This document shows positions 7,166 through 14,997 of a stretch of 39,598 nucleotides of DNA, one piece after another. The position numbers and the translations under genes were made by a program. Under the pieces are notes generated by a model. The model saw nothing but the letters and a program-made list of their open reading frames with translations, did no database searches and was not told the DNA's origin. Each line of letters starts with the position of its first letter. Within the stretch, counting starts at the first letter, position 1. Origin of the DNA: an uncultured Clostridia bacterium (lineage in GTDB: Bacteria > Bacillota > Clostridia > Oscillospirales > CAG-272); contig CAJGCD010000006.1 of NCBI GenBank assembly GCA_904501715.1, positions 1-39,598 of the forward strand, in the 5' to 3' direction.

Positions 7166-8173
7166 TTATCTTCCTCTGTATTGTAGCAGATTGCCCATTT
7201 TTCCTTCGCTCTGTATTATGCGGAGTATTCCCGCGCAGACGCTTTCAAGAGGCTTTTGCGCTTTATGTACCTTGATTCCCGTTCTTTCGGTTATGAGCTT
7301 GTCAATTCCCCGCAAAAGCGCGCCGCCGCCCGTAAGCATTATGCCGAAATCGTATATATCGGCGGACAGCTCGGGGGGAGTCTGCTCAAGGGTCTTTTTG
7401 ATGCCCACTATTATTTCTTCTATATTGGGGCTGATAGCCTCTCTTATCTCCGCTGAGCTTACGCTGACCACCGCCCCCAGACCGCTGTCAAGGTTGCGTC
7501 CCGCTACCTCCATATCCCCAAGGTCGCAGGAGGGATGGGCAGAGCCTATGCGTATCTTAAGCTGCTCCGCTGTGGCAGTGCCTATAAGCACCCCTCTTCG
7601 GCGGCGCATATAGGAAACTATGGCTTCGTCAAATTCGTCGCCTGCCACGCGTATGGAGTTGGAGGTGACGATGCCTCCAAGGCTTATAACCGCTACCTCG
7701 GTGGTGCCTCCGCCGATATCCACTATCATGCTTCCTCTGGCACCGCCCACACGAAGCCCCGTGCCGATAGCCGCCGCCAGCGGCTCCTCGATAAGAGCCA
7801 CAGAGCGGGCTCCCGCCTCAAAGGTGGCGTCCTCCACGGCGCGCTTTTCCACCTCTGTAACTCCGTAGGGTATACAAACGATAGCCGACGGACGGGCAAA
7901 GAGCGATATGGAGTCGGTGTATTCGAAAAATGCGCGTATCATTTTTGCCGTGACCTCGGGGTCGGCGATAACGCCGTCCTTCAAGGGACGGAAGGCAAGT
8001 ATTCCCTCGGGAGTCTTGCCCAGCATACGACGGGCTTCCTTGCCAAGCGCCACTACCTCGCGGTCTGTCTTGCTGATGGCGACCACCGACGGCGCGCGAA
8101 GAACTATTCCTTTTGCTTTGGTGCAGATAAGTGTATTGGCTGTACCAAGGTCTATTCCTACTATCTTAGCCAT
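7166..8173 (-). CDS. mreB: Rod-shape-determining actin homologue MreB
   Basis: 335 residues, the usual length. It starts with the actin-fold phosphate-1 loop (GIDLGTANTL), then the family sequence GKEARRMLGKTPEGI and RPLKDGVIADPEVT, the phosphate-2 loop DIGGGTTEVAVISLGG, and the adenosine motif near MLTGGGALLRGID. It polymerises under the membrane and directs wall synthesis through MreC, MreD and PBP2. AGGAG precedes the ATG at 8173. It follows maf by 35 bases in the same operon. An Mbl-like paralogue cannot be excluded from one sequence, but the operon position favours MreB. Confidence 0.94.
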   Translation of the reverse strand: MAKIVGIDLGTANTLICTKAKGIVLRAPSVVAISKTDREVVALGKEARRMLGKTPEGILAFRPLKDGVIADPEVTAKMIRAFFEYTDSISLFARPSAIVCIPYGVTEVEKRAVEDATFEAGARSVALIEEPLAAAIGTGLRVGGARGSMIVDIGGGTTEVAVISLGGIVTSNSIRVAGDEFDEAIVSYMRRRRGVLIGTATAEQLKIRIGSAHPSCDLGDMEVAGRNLDSGLGAVVSVSSAEIREAISPNIEEIIVGIKKTLEQTPPELSADIYDFGIMLTGGGALLRGIDKLITERTGIKVHKAQKPLESVCAGILRIIQSEGKMGNLLQYRGR

Positions 8174-8208
8174 CGTATGCTCCTTTCTTTAAGATTTTAT
8201 GTGTACTC

Positions 8209-8796
8209 TTATACGAGATATTCTCCCGTACATTCGTAAAAAAGCTTGTTAAGACAATTGACGGGCAGCCCCACTACGTTGAAGTAGCAGCCCTCGATAG
8301 AGTGTATCCATACCGAGAAATGCCCTTGTATGGCGTAAGCTCCTGCCTTGTCCCTCGGCTCGTCGCTCTCGGCGTAAGCCGCCAGCTCGTCCTCGGGAAT
8401 AGGGTCAACGTTGACCCCGGTCACGCAGGAGGCGCTTTTTGTGACTCCGTCTACCGTTACGGCAACGCCCGATATCACCGAGTGCGACGCACCCGACAGG
8501 GAGCGGAGCATAGACAGGGCGTGGGCGGTGTCACGGGGCTTTCCGAGTATCTCGCCGTCCGCGTATACCACGGTGTCAGCCGATATTATCACCGAAGCCT
8601 TTGCCGTTTCGGGCGACTCTGACGCAAGCTTTGCCCATACCGCTCTGCCTTTTCGCGCCGCGAGCTCCTCGGTAAGAGCGCGGGGGTCGGAGATATCCGA
8701 GCTTTCGTCGGTATCCGCGGTGACCACCGAAAAATCAACGCCGAGGGTCGAAAGTATTTCTTTTCTTCTTGGGGATGCCGAAGCGAGAATTATCAT
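8209..8796 (-). CDS. maf: Maf family nucleotide pyrophosphatase
   Basis: 195 residues. The family signature ILASASPRRKEIL begins at residue 3, followed by DTDES, SADTVVYADGEILGKP (with the catalytic Asp region) and SGVAVT. Maf/YhdE enzymes hydrolyse dTTP, UTP or modified nucleotides to the monophosphate, a house-cleaning role long linked to septation and shape because the gene heads mre operons, as here. GAGGTC lies 6 bases before the ATG at 8796. A good sigma-A promoter is upstream. Confidence 0.93.
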   Translation of the reverse strand: MIILASASPRRKEILSTLGVDFSVVTADTDESSDISDPRALTEELAARKGRAVWAKLASESPETAKASVIISADTVVYADGEILGKPRDTAHALSMLRSLSGASHSVISGVAVTVDGVTKSASCVTGVNVDPIPEDELAAYAESDEPRDKAGAYAIQGHFSVWIHSIEGCYFNVVGLPVNCLNKLFYECTGEYLV

Positions 8797-8858
8797 TATT
8801 ATGACCTCTTTTTTTATGTAAAAGGCAAAAATACCTCATCATACGATTATCCATTATA

Positions 8859-8887
8859 ATTATATCACAAAAAAGCGGCTTTTGCAA
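8859..8887 (-). promoter_or_regulatory. Sigma-A promoter of the maf-mre-PBP2 operon
   Basis: Minus strand TTGCAA (8887-8882), 17-base spacer, TATAAT (8864-8859), 62 bases before the maf ATG. It diverges from the birA promoter. Confidence 0.7.
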
Positions 8888-8928
8888 GAAGAATAGAGGC
8901 TAAAGAGTAAAGATTTTTATAATAATTA

Positions 8929-8957
8929 TTGAAAAATTTTTTTCGTTATAGTATAAT
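8929..8957 (+). promoter_or_regulatory. Sigma-A promoter of birA
   Basis: TTGAAA (8929-8934), 17-base spacer, TATAAT (8952-8957), 28 bases before the birA ATG. Confidence 0.75.
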
Positions 8958-8985
8958 AGGCTAAAGAAACCTCACGGGAGGATAT

Positions 8986-9780
8986 ATGTTCAAGGAGATA
9001 ACGCTTCCAAAGAAAATACTCGGCAGCTTTGCTGACGAGAAAATAGATATATTTTGCTACGAAATCGTGGATTCCACCAACAAAAGGGCAAGACTCTATG
9101 CCACAGATACCGAGCTTGACGCAAGCCGAGCTATCCTTTTCGTTGCCGACGGGCAGACCGAGGGCAGAGGTCGCCTTGGCAGGAGCTTTTATTCCCCTCG
9201 GAGCACGGGGCTTTATATGACTCTTTTGCTTGTCGCTCCCGAGGATGAGCTCTTTACACGTATGACCGCGCTCTGCGCGGTGGCTGTGAGAAAGGCCGTA
9301 TGGGATATGATGGGTGTTGAAACGGGGATAAAATGGGTAAACGACCTTTATCTCGGAGAGCGGAAGGTGGCGGGAATACTTGCCGAGTCCTTTGTGGCAG
9401 GGGAGCGCCGCTGCGTGGCTCTCGGTATAGGTATAAATATCTGCACCGAGGACTTTCCCGAGGAGCTTAGCGCTATTGCGGGCTCGCTGACAAAGAAGCG
9501 ACGGGAGAGCGAGGAGGAGCAGAGAGCCGACAGACTTGCTCTTGCCTTCTCTGTGTGTAAGGAAATGAAGAAAGCCCTTCAGTGTCGCAATGTGGGCGAA
9601 TATATGGATATATACCGAGCCGCCTCCTGCGTCATAGGCAGAGAGATAAGCTTTTTTGAAAACGGTCGGGAGAAGCGGGGCAGAGCTGCGGATATCAACG
9701 ACCGAGGAGAGCTTGTGGTAGATACCGCCGATGGAAGAATAACGCTTTGCGGCGGAGAGATAAGCGTAAGACTCAGATAA
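8986..9780 (+). CDS. birA: Biotin--[acetyl-CoA-carboxylase] ligase
   Basis: 264 residues. It makes biotinyl-AMP and transfers biotin to the carrier-protein lysine of carboxylases or decarboxylases. The biotin/ATP loop GRGRLGR (60-66), the KWVNDLY motif (116-122) and the KVAGILAES stretch with the active-site Lys (~127) are all visible, followed by a small C-terminal SH3-like domain. The N-terminal helix-turn-helix of E. coli BirA (321 residues) is absent, so this is a pure ligase that should not repress biotin genes. GGGAGG precedes the ATG. It is transcribed alone and ends at a hairpin shared with the convergent small membrane protein gene. Confidence 0.93.
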   Translation: MFKEITLPKKILGSFADEKIDIFCYEIVDSTNKRARLYATDTELDASRAILFVADGQTEGRGRLGRSFYSPRSTGLYMTLLLVAPEDELFTRMTALCAVAVRKAVWDMMGVETGIKWVNDLYLGERKVAGILAESFVAGERRCVALGIGINICTEDFPEELSAIAGSLTKKRRESEEEQRADRLALAFSVCKEMKKALQCRNVGEYMDIYRAASCVIGREISFFENGREKRGRAADINDRGELVVDTADGRITLCGGEISVRLR

Positions 9781-9811
9781 GAAAAAGGGCACAGAAATGA
9801 TTTCTGTGCCC
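9781..9811. terminator. Bidirectional terminator between birA and the small membrane protein gene
   Basis: GGGCACAGAAA (9787-9797), loop TGA, TTTCTGTGCCC (9801-9811). The five A residues before it give a strong U-run for the minus-strand gene; the plus strand continues TATTTGT. Confidence 0.8.
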
Positions 9812-9826
9812 TATTTGTATTTGCTT

Positions 9827-10093
9827 TTAGTCTTTAATAACCTTTGCGAAAACGAGTATCTGGATAACTATTCCTGCGAGAACGTAAACACCGATAAGGC
9901 TTCCTACAACACCGAGAGCCCAAGCTACGAGCCAACCGATAACGGGAATCCAACCGATAAGAAGTGTGGAAAGGGCGATAAGAGCGCCTGCTACTATTCC
10001 TACTACTACGTAAAGGATTATACCGATAACAAGATTAGCAACGTCCTTTGTGTACTTCCAGGAAAGGGGAAAGATCTTCTTCAAAGCTTCCAT
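9827..10093 (-). CDS. Small hydrophobic membrane protein
   Basis: 88 residues. A short amphipathic start with lysines leads into two long hydrophobic stretches (~20-45 and ~48-83) rich in Gly, Val and Ile, ending in FAKVIKD. It resembles small unnamed membrane proteins that I recall from clostridial genomes, but I cannot assign a function. GGAGG lies just before the ATG at 10093, and the gene has its own strong promoter and terminator, so it is a real monocistronic gene and probably well expressed. Confidence 0.85.
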   Translation of the reverse strand: MEALKKIFPLSWKYTKDVANLVIGIILYVVVGIVAGALIALSTLLIGWIPVIGWLVAWALGVVGSLIGVYVLAGIVIQILVFAKVIKD

Positions 10094-10127
10094 AATAAAC
10101 CTCCAAAGTTAATTTTGATACGGTTTA

Positions 10128-10156
10128 ATTTTATCACACAAATATAGTGTTGTCAA
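10128..10156 (-). promoter_or_regulatory. Sigma-A promoter of the small membrane protein gene
   Basis: Minus strand TTGACA (10156-10151), 17-base spacer, TAAAAT (10133-10128). It sits only 14 bases after the stop codon of the acyltransferase gene upstream. Confidence 0.8.
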
Positions 10157-10170
10157 GGGAATTGCTCCAA

Positions 10171-11448
10171 TTAGCCTTTGTTTTTTTCGATTTTATAAAT
10201 ATTGTAAAGCTCCTCGGTGGCAAGACGCACCTTTGCCACGAAATCTCCTTCTGTCTCGGGGAAGCAGTAGTATAGTGCCTTTTGGTTGCCGATACAGATT
10301 ATGTCGCCCACCTCGTACCAGTTAAAGTCTGAGTAAAGGCTGTACGTAGCTTGGGGATTTTGCTTATAATCCAGCTTTCCGCCCGCTCCTGTCAGATGGA
10401 AGCCGTCCTTGCTGTGGGTCAGTCTGCCCTTGCCGATATAATATATTTTTTTCAGGTCGACACCCATGCATATACGGACGGGAGCCTCAAAGCTGTACGT
10501 GCCGTCCTCTATTTCTTTTCTTACACATTCCCGCTCCCAAGCGAACCAATCGGGGATGTGGTCAAATTTAGTATCACCCTCTGTTGCCTTGAGAAAGCCG
10601 TATTCGTCCAGCTCATATACCTTGCCGCAGGCGGAGCAGGTAAGGGATATACCCTTTCCCAAGGTCTTTCCCTCTCTGTTGCAATGGGGGCATTTGTAGA
10701 GCACGCGGTTAAGAAGGTCGGCGCGGTAGGGCTCGTCTATTTTTATCTTGTTTTCCTGCTGCCAGCGGAAATTGTCAAAATTAAATTCGGCGGCAAGGAT
10801 ATCATTTATCTCCTCGGCGCTCATTTTCTTTATTTCATCGCGGGAGAGAAGATATTTCATATCGGCGCTCACGTCAACCTTGCGCTTTTTAAGGTCGTTG
10901 TACAGAGGCTGGCGGGTGAAGGCTCCGTAGGTGCGAATCATAACCACGGGAACGTCGAGAAGCTTTACGAATTTGCCAAGAGAATCGGGCAGAGTGGTAG
11001 CCGTTCCGTCAAAGCTGTAGCTCGCCTCGGGGTACATTACCACCGAACTGCCCAGCTTGCGCACGGTGTGTGTCATATCGCGCACAAGACCTATATCGAA
11101 AACGAATTTTTTTGTGGGGATGCAGCCTATCTGGCGCATTAGCCAGGACTTTCCCACAAAGCTGTCGGTGGTGGCAACTATATTGAAGGGGCGGGGGTAG
11201 AGAATGCTAGCCACTATTTCAAGGTCGATAAAGCTGGAGTGGTTCATAAGATAAAGGCAGGGCTCTTTTTTACCGAGCTCCTCCATTCCTATTTTGGTGC
11301 ATTTGAAATTGACTCCCATAAGCCCGGGGATGGACACGAGCTTCAGTAGAGTTCTGAAAAAGATATTGGGCTTTTTTGGTCTTAGGTGCTTTTCGGGTGG
11401 AAGAGCCAGTACGTCTTCATACTTTTTAGGTGTTATCTTTATCTTCAT
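10171..11448 (-). CDS. PlsC-like acyltransferase with C-terminal zinc-ribbon region
   Basis: 425 residues, much longer than ordinary PlsC (~240). Residues ~45-230 hold the glycerolipid acyltransferase domain: catalytic N69-H70-SSFI-D75, and YPEASYSFDG (139-148) in the place of the EGTR motif, so the usual Gly-x-Arg is altered. Residues 250-285 contain C253-PH-C256 and C271-SA-C274, a zinc-ribbon-like pair, followed by a ~130-residue beta-rich domain that I do not recognise. It probably acylates lysophosphatidate or a related lipid at the inner membrane face. The ribosome site is weak (AAGGCGG). Transcribed from its own promoter; no clear terminator before the next gene. Confidence 0.82.
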   Translation of the reverse strand: MKIKITPKKYEDVLALPPEKHLRPKKPNIFFRTLLKLVSIPGLMGVNFKCTKIGMEELGKKEPCLYLMNHSSFIDLEIVASILYPRPFNIVATTDSFVGKSWLMRQIGCIPTKKFVFDIGLVRDMTHTVRKLGSSVVMYPEASYSFDGTATTLPDSLGKFVKLLDVPVVMIRTYGAFTRQPLYNDLKKRKVDVSADMKYLLSRDEIKKMSAEEINDILAAEFNFDNFRWQQENKIKIDEPYRADLLNRVLYKCPHCNREGKTLGKGISLTCSACGKVYELDEYGFLKATEGDTKFDHIPDWFAWERECVRKEIEDGTYSFEAPVRICMGVDLKKIYYIGKGRLTHSKDGFHLTGAGGKLDYKQNPQATYSLYSDFNWYEVGDIICIGNQKALYYCFPETEGDFVAKVRLATEELYNIYKIEKNKG

Positions 11449-11487
11449 AATGTCCGCCTTTCGACCTTTATTTGATCTCTCGGTCTC

Positions 11488-11516
11488 AGTATACTATTTT
11501 TTAACATTTTTGTCAA
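11488..11516 (-). promoter_or_regulatory. Sigma-A promoter of the PlsC-like gene
   Basis: Minus strand TTGACA (11516-11511), 17-base spacer, TATACT (11493-11488), 39 bases before the start codon. Confidence 0.8.
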
Positions 11517-11609
11517 CATATTTTGCAAAAGTATGAACGAAAATCAACTTTGTGTGAGCTTTTGGCGCACCTTGCTTGTCATAGGACAAGATAAAACTAC
11601 CGATTTCTG

Positions 11610-11638
11610 TTGACCTTGCGGAATTTATATGCTATAAT
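11610..11638 (+). promoter_or_regulatory. Sigma-A promoter of the PHP phosphatase gene
   Basis: TTGACC (11610-11615), 17-base spacer, TATAAT (11633-11638), 17 bases before the start codon; the leader is very short. Confidence 0.8.
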
Positions 11639-11655
11639 ATCTGCGAGGTGATAAA

Positions 11656-12459
11656 ATGAGATACTGTAATATGCATACGCATACCGATTTCTCCGACGGT
11701 GCGGATACGGTAGAGGCGAATGTAAAGAGCGCTATTGAAAAAAATATGGTTTCCTTGGGTATATCCGACCATTGCTATACCTATTTTGATACCAGCTATT
11801 GCATTCAGGCAGACAGGCTTGAGGAGTATAAGAGAGAGGTCAGAAGGCTGCAAGAGCTCTATAAGGATAAAATAGAGGTATATCTCGGAATAGAGCTTGA
11901 CGGCTTTGCCAGACTTCCCGACAGAGGCGATTACGATTACGTAATCGGCGATATCCATTACGTACAGACGCCCGACGGATACAGAGCGGTGGACCTTGAC
12001 AAAAACGAGTTTATAGAGATATCAAAAAGGTATTTCGGCGGGGATACCGTGGCTATGGCAGAGTCCTATTACCGCTCCTACGCCGAGACCGTATGTCCTA
12101 TGCGCCCCGATATACTCGGACATATAGACCTTATAACCAAGTACAGTCTGGTAGATGAGAGCGACCCTCGCTACGTAAGAGCAGCCAAGGAGGCTTTAGC
12201 AGCCGCTCTTGAGGTGACTTCCATAATAGAGCTGAACTCGGGAGCCATATCAAGAGGATACAGAAGCGACCCTTATCCATCGGTGTTTTTGCTTGACGAG
12301 ATAAAGGCAAGGGGAGGCAGGATACTGCTTTCTGCCGACAGTCACGCCGCAAGGGATATTACCTGCTGGTTTGAGAATGCCCGAGAGCTGCTGAAGAGCA
12401 GAGGCATTTGCAGTACGGTAGTATACAAGGGCGGAAGCTTTGAGGAAGTGGGGATATAA
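11656..12459 (+). CDS. PHP-domain phosphatase, histidinol-phosphatase (HisK) like
   Basis: 267 residues, the size of HisK-type histidinol phosphatases. The PHP metal motifs are visible: H7-T-H9-T-D11-FSDG, GISDHCY, LGIELDG, YVIGDIHYV, ILGHIDLI and, near the end, LSADSHAA. These enzymes remove phosphate from histidinol-P with a trinuclear metal centre; other PHP proteins act on different phosphomonoesters. No other his gene is nearby, so the substrate is uncertain. GAGGTG precedes the ATG. A gene for a Cys-rich surface protein begins one base after the stop codon, so the two are probably co-transcribed. Confidence 0.85.
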   Translation: MRYCNMHTHTDFSDGADTVEANVKSAIEKNMVSLGISDHCYTYFDTSYCIQADRLEEYKREVRRLQELYKDKIEVYLGIELDGFARLPDRGDYDYVIGDIHYVQTPDGYRAVDLDKNEFIEISKRYFGGDTVAMAESYYRSYAETVCPMRPDILGHIDLITKYSLVDESDPRYVRAAKEALAAALEVTSIIELNSGAISRGYRSDPYPSVFLLDEIKARGGRILLSADSHAARDITCWFENARELLKSRGICSTVVYKGGSFEEVGI

Positions 12460-12460
12460 A

Positions 12461-12967
12461 ATGAAAAGGGTAGTAGTATTTATTTGTGCGCTGTGTATTA
12501 TAGCTATTGCCGCGGGAATATGCGTCTCGGCGGCGGAGAGCCATTACTACCGCAACGATTGCGACCCTACCTGCGAGTATTGCGGAGCGGAGAGGGAGAT
12601 AGACGGTCACGTATATGATAACGATTGTGACACTCTTTGTAACAAATGCAGCGGTATACGCCTTGTAGATGAACACGTATACAGCAGTGATTGCGATGTG
12701 GATTGTGATATCTGTGGATATCGGAGAGCGTCCTTGGTCCATACCTATGACAATCTGTGCGACATAGAATGTAACCTTTGCGGATATAGGCGTGTAATGC
12801 TTGAGCACGTTGACTCAAGCCGCGACGGCAGATGCGATAATTGCTCTGCAAGCGTGAGAAGCGTAGTGTTGGGTGGGATAGGTATAGTTGTTATATGCGT
12901 ACTGTCAGCAGCTATACTCGGTAGCCTTGCCGCGGTATGGATAATAAAGCGCAAGAAAATGATGTAA
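12461..12967 (+). CDS. Surface protein with four exact 22-residue Cys/His repeats
   Basis: 168 residues from the ATG at 12461; an in-frame upstream ATG at 12440 lies inside the preceding gene and is unlikely. Signal peptide ~1-24, then four repeats with Cys at 34/38/41, 56/60/63, 78/82/85 and 100/104/107, and His at 50, 72, 94 and 116, always 22 apart. A truncated fifth unit has Cys 125 and 128. A membrane segment (~135-162) and the basic tail KRKKMM follow, so the repeats face outward. The unit C-x3-C-x2-C-[GS]-x2-R-x4-H resembles repeats in other clostridial surface proteins. The three Cys and one His per unit could bind zinc or form disulphides. Function unknown. Confidence 0.85.
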   Translation: MKRVVVFICALCIIAIAAGICVSAAESHYYRNDCDPTCEYCGAEREIDGHVYDNDCDTLCNKCSGIRLVDEHVYSSDCDVDCDICGYRRASLVHTYDNLCDIECNLCGYRRVMLEHVDSSRDGRCDNCSASVRSVVLGGIGIVVICVLSAAILGSLAAVWIIKRKKMM

Positions 12968-12989
12968 TCATAATTGAATAAAGTAATTA

Positions 12990-13020
12990 AAACCCCGCAG
13001 TAAATCGATCTGCGGGGTTT
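12990..13020. terminator. Bidirectional terminator between convergent genes
   Basis: AAACCCCGCAG (12990-13000), 9-base loop, CTGCGGGGTTT (13010-13020), with T/A runs on both sides; serves the Cys-repeat gene and the SLH protein gene. Confidence 0.9.
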
Positions 13021-13032
13021 TGATGGTTAAGG

Positions 13033-14322
13033 TCAGTCCTTTACAGCCATAAAGTTTGAGAGTATCTCAGCGGCATCTCCTCTTGTAACAACGGCGGAGG
13101 CGCTTATGCTGCCCCCCGAGCTTTCAAGCACTCCCAAGGAGGAGAGAGAGTACACAGACGCCTGAGCCCAAGATGGAATACTATCAGAGTCGGAAAAGAC
13201 GGGAGTGACGGTAGGTGCGGCGGCATCCAGTATATTGGCTAGCATCACAGCCGCCTCGGCACGGGTTATCTCTCTGTTGGGCTCAAAATAAAGCTTTCCG
13301 TCCTTTTGAGCTCCGTTTATATAGCCAAGCTCGTAGGCTGTGGCAATATATTTTTTCATATCCGAGCTGATATCCGAGTCATCGGCAAATACGGTCTGGG
13401 AGGAGGGAAGCACCTCTGAGATACCCGCGGCGTTCATTGCCATTACGGTAAATTCAGCGCGGCTTACGGTCTTGTCGGGATAAAAATAGGTTGATGAGCC
13501 TACCTGCGTTCCGCTCATTATTCCTTCCTTTGTCATGGTAAGGGCGGCGTTGTGGTAGGGTGACTCCGCAAGGTCAACGTAGCTTACCGAGGTTTCCTTT
13601 TTGTTTATGGAGAGGCTTACCTCGGCACCGGCGCTGTAATTTCCGTATTTGTCGCGGGCTACGTAGCAGAAGCTGTCCTTGCCCGTTTTGCCCTCGTAGG
13701 GAAGATATCTGTACGCGCCCGTAGCTCTGTCCTCAAGTATAAGTACTCCCTTTTCGGGGTAGGAAACTATTTCTATATAGGTTTCATCTCCGTCGGGGTC
13801 ATAGCAGGGGAGAGTGCCGAAAAGAGTTACGTTCTGGTGGGTGCTGACCTCAAGGGCGGTCTTTGGGGCTGTGCTGAGAGTGGGGGCGTAGTTCTGCTTG
13901 TCGAGCATATAAAGCTTACAGCACATCTCGTATTGGCTGTCATCCACGCGGAAGCGGAACTCCGAGGAGGTCACGCTTGATGCGGGGTGATAGGTCATAA
14001 GAGCTACGCTGGCGGCGCTCAGGGTCTGGGGAGAGCTCAGAACGGTAGAGCCTACCCGAAGCTCTCCGTCGGTGACGGGAGGCAGAGAGGTTATGGTCAG
14101 CTTTTCTATTTTGCTTACGTTTACCGCTCTTGCAAAATCATCGGCGGAAAAGGTGATGGACTGCCCTGTAAGAGCGGATTTTGCCATAGAGCTTTCCTCG
14201 GCTATACATCCAAGGGCGGGGGATAAGAGCTTTTGTTCATCCACCTTTTGTGAGCAAGAAGCGAAGCAGCCGATACATAGAAGCAGAGTTAATATAAGTA
14301 TCCCTAAGGTTTTTTTCTTCAT
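13033..14322 (-). CDS. SLH-domain lipoprotein with two cadherin-like (tandem-95) modules
   Basis: 429 residues from the ATG at 14322 (AGGAGG upstream); an in-frame start at 14364 has no ribosome site. The signal peptide ends in a lipobox-like FASC with Cys23, less likely Cys19. Residues ~47-142 and ~155-240 look like two Ig/cadherin-like modules, both with the ITSxP-x-GxL...Y.P....F.V.D pattern. Three S-layer homology motifs follow (~250-300, 310-365, 375-425) with the VFADD/ITRAEAAVMLAN style. SLH motifs bind pyruvylated wall polymers, so the protein could tie membrane and wall together. Monocistronic; the partner is unknown. Confidence 0.85.
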   Translation of the reverse strand: MKKKTLGILILTLLLCIGCFASCSQKVDEQKLLSPALGCIAEESSMAKSALTGQSITFSADDFARAVNVSKIEKLTITSLPPVTDGELRVGSTVLSSPQTLSAASVALMTYHPASSVTSSEFRFRVDDSQYEMCCKLYMLDKQNYAPTLSTAPKTALEVSTHQNVTLFGTLPCYDPDGDETYIEIVSYPEKGVLILEDRATGAYRYLPYEGKTGKDSFCYVARDKYGNYSAGAEVSLSINKKETSVSYVDLAESPYHNAALTMTKEGIMSGTQVGSSTYFYPDKTVSRAEFTVMAMNAAGISEVLPSSQTVFADDSDISSDMKKYIATAYELGYINGAQKDGKLYFEPNREITRAEAAVMLANILDAAAPTVTPVFSDSDSIPSWAQASVYSLSSLGVLESSGGSISASAVVTRGDAAEILSNFMAVKD

Positions 14323-14437
14323 GGTTTGCGGTCCCTCCTGTAAATCTTCATTTGTTCTCACCACATTTTATCTTTTTTGGCGTATTTTTATGACAGAAAG
14401 TGAAAAAAGTGAAAAAACTTTTTTCAAAGTCCTTTCT

Positions 14438-14466
14438 TTGACACACTAAAAGTTGTATAATATATG
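14438..14466 (+). promoter_or_regulatory. Probable promoter of the SLOG gene
   Basis: TTGACA at 14438-14443 is clear. The -10 is ambiguous: TATATG at 14461-14466 gives a 17-base spacer, whereas the better TATAAT at 14456-14461 would be only 12 bases away. Confidence 0.5.
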
Positions 14467-14490
14467 TAGCGACAGGGAAAGGAGGAGCAT

Positions 14491-14961
14491 ATGGAAAGTA
14501 AGATATGTATGTTTACGGGACATAGGACGATAAACGCTAAGCATCTGTCCGAGATGCCCCAAAAAATAGACGCGCTTTTAGAGAAGCTCATAAGCGAGGG
14601 ATATACGGAATTCCGCGCGGGCGGAGCGGTAGGCTTTGATACTCTTGCCGCGCTGAAGGTGCTTGAAAAGAAAAAGAAGTACGGCTTTGTCAGGCTTCAC
14701 CTTTATCTGCCCTGTCACGGTCAGGAAAACGGATGGAGTGAAAATCTGAAAAAAGCGTACTACTACGTTATTGAGAATGCCGATTCGGTGCGCTACGCAT
14801 ACGATAGCTACGTTAACGGCTGTATGCAGAAGCGAAACAGAGATATGGTAGACGGAAGCGCGCTGTGTGTGGCATATTGCGGCAGAAGCAGGGGCGGAAG
14901 CGCCTATACGGTGGCTTACGCCGAGAAAAAGGGCGTAAGGGTAATAAATATGTTTGAATAA
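14491..14961 (+). CDS. SLOG-family protein, DUF1273/YpsA type
   Basis: 156 residues. The start CMFTGHR, the glycine loop AGGAVGFDTLAA and the later LPCHGQENGW and ADSVRYA stretches are those of the DUF1273/YpsA branch of the SLOG (SMF/DprA-LOG) Rossmann-like superfamily, which binds nucleotides or nucleotide-derived ligands. B. subtilis YpsA influences cell division, but most members have no proven role. AAGGAGGAG precedes the ATG. It is transcribed alone and converges on nagB, sharing a terminator. No defence or phage gene is adjacent. Confidence 0.88.
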   Translation: MESKICMFTGHRTINAKHLSEMPQKIDALLEKLISEGYTEFRAGGAVGFDTLAALKVLEKKKKYGFVRLHLYLPCHGQENGWSENLKKAYYYVIENADSVRYAYDSYVNGCMQKRNRDMVDGSALCVAYCGRSRGGSAYTVAYAEKKGVRVINMFE

Positions 14962-14963
14962 AG

Positions 14964-14990
14964 GGCTTGTCATTGGCGGAATGACAAGCC
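14964..14990. terminator. Bidirectional terminator between the SLOG gene and nagB
   Basis: GGCTTGTCATT (14964-14974), 5-base loop, AATGACAAGCC (14980-14990), followed by TTTT; the left side supplies only a short T-run for the minus strand. Confidence 0.8.
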
Positions 14991-14997
14991 TTTTATG

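Noticed and set aside
6603..8239. Plus-strand open frames opposite the LRR gene and mreB
   Set aside because: No family motifs and they oppose intact mre genes.
12440..12460. Upstream ATG for the Cys-repeat protein
   Set aside because: It lies inside the PHP gene and would place polar residues before a normal signal peptide; ATG 12461 directly after the stop codon is better.
14438..14461. TTGACA with TATAAT 12 bases downstream as one promoter
   Set aside because: The spacer is too short for sigma-A; a 17-base pairing with TATATG is more plausible, so only a moderate-confidence promoter is listed.
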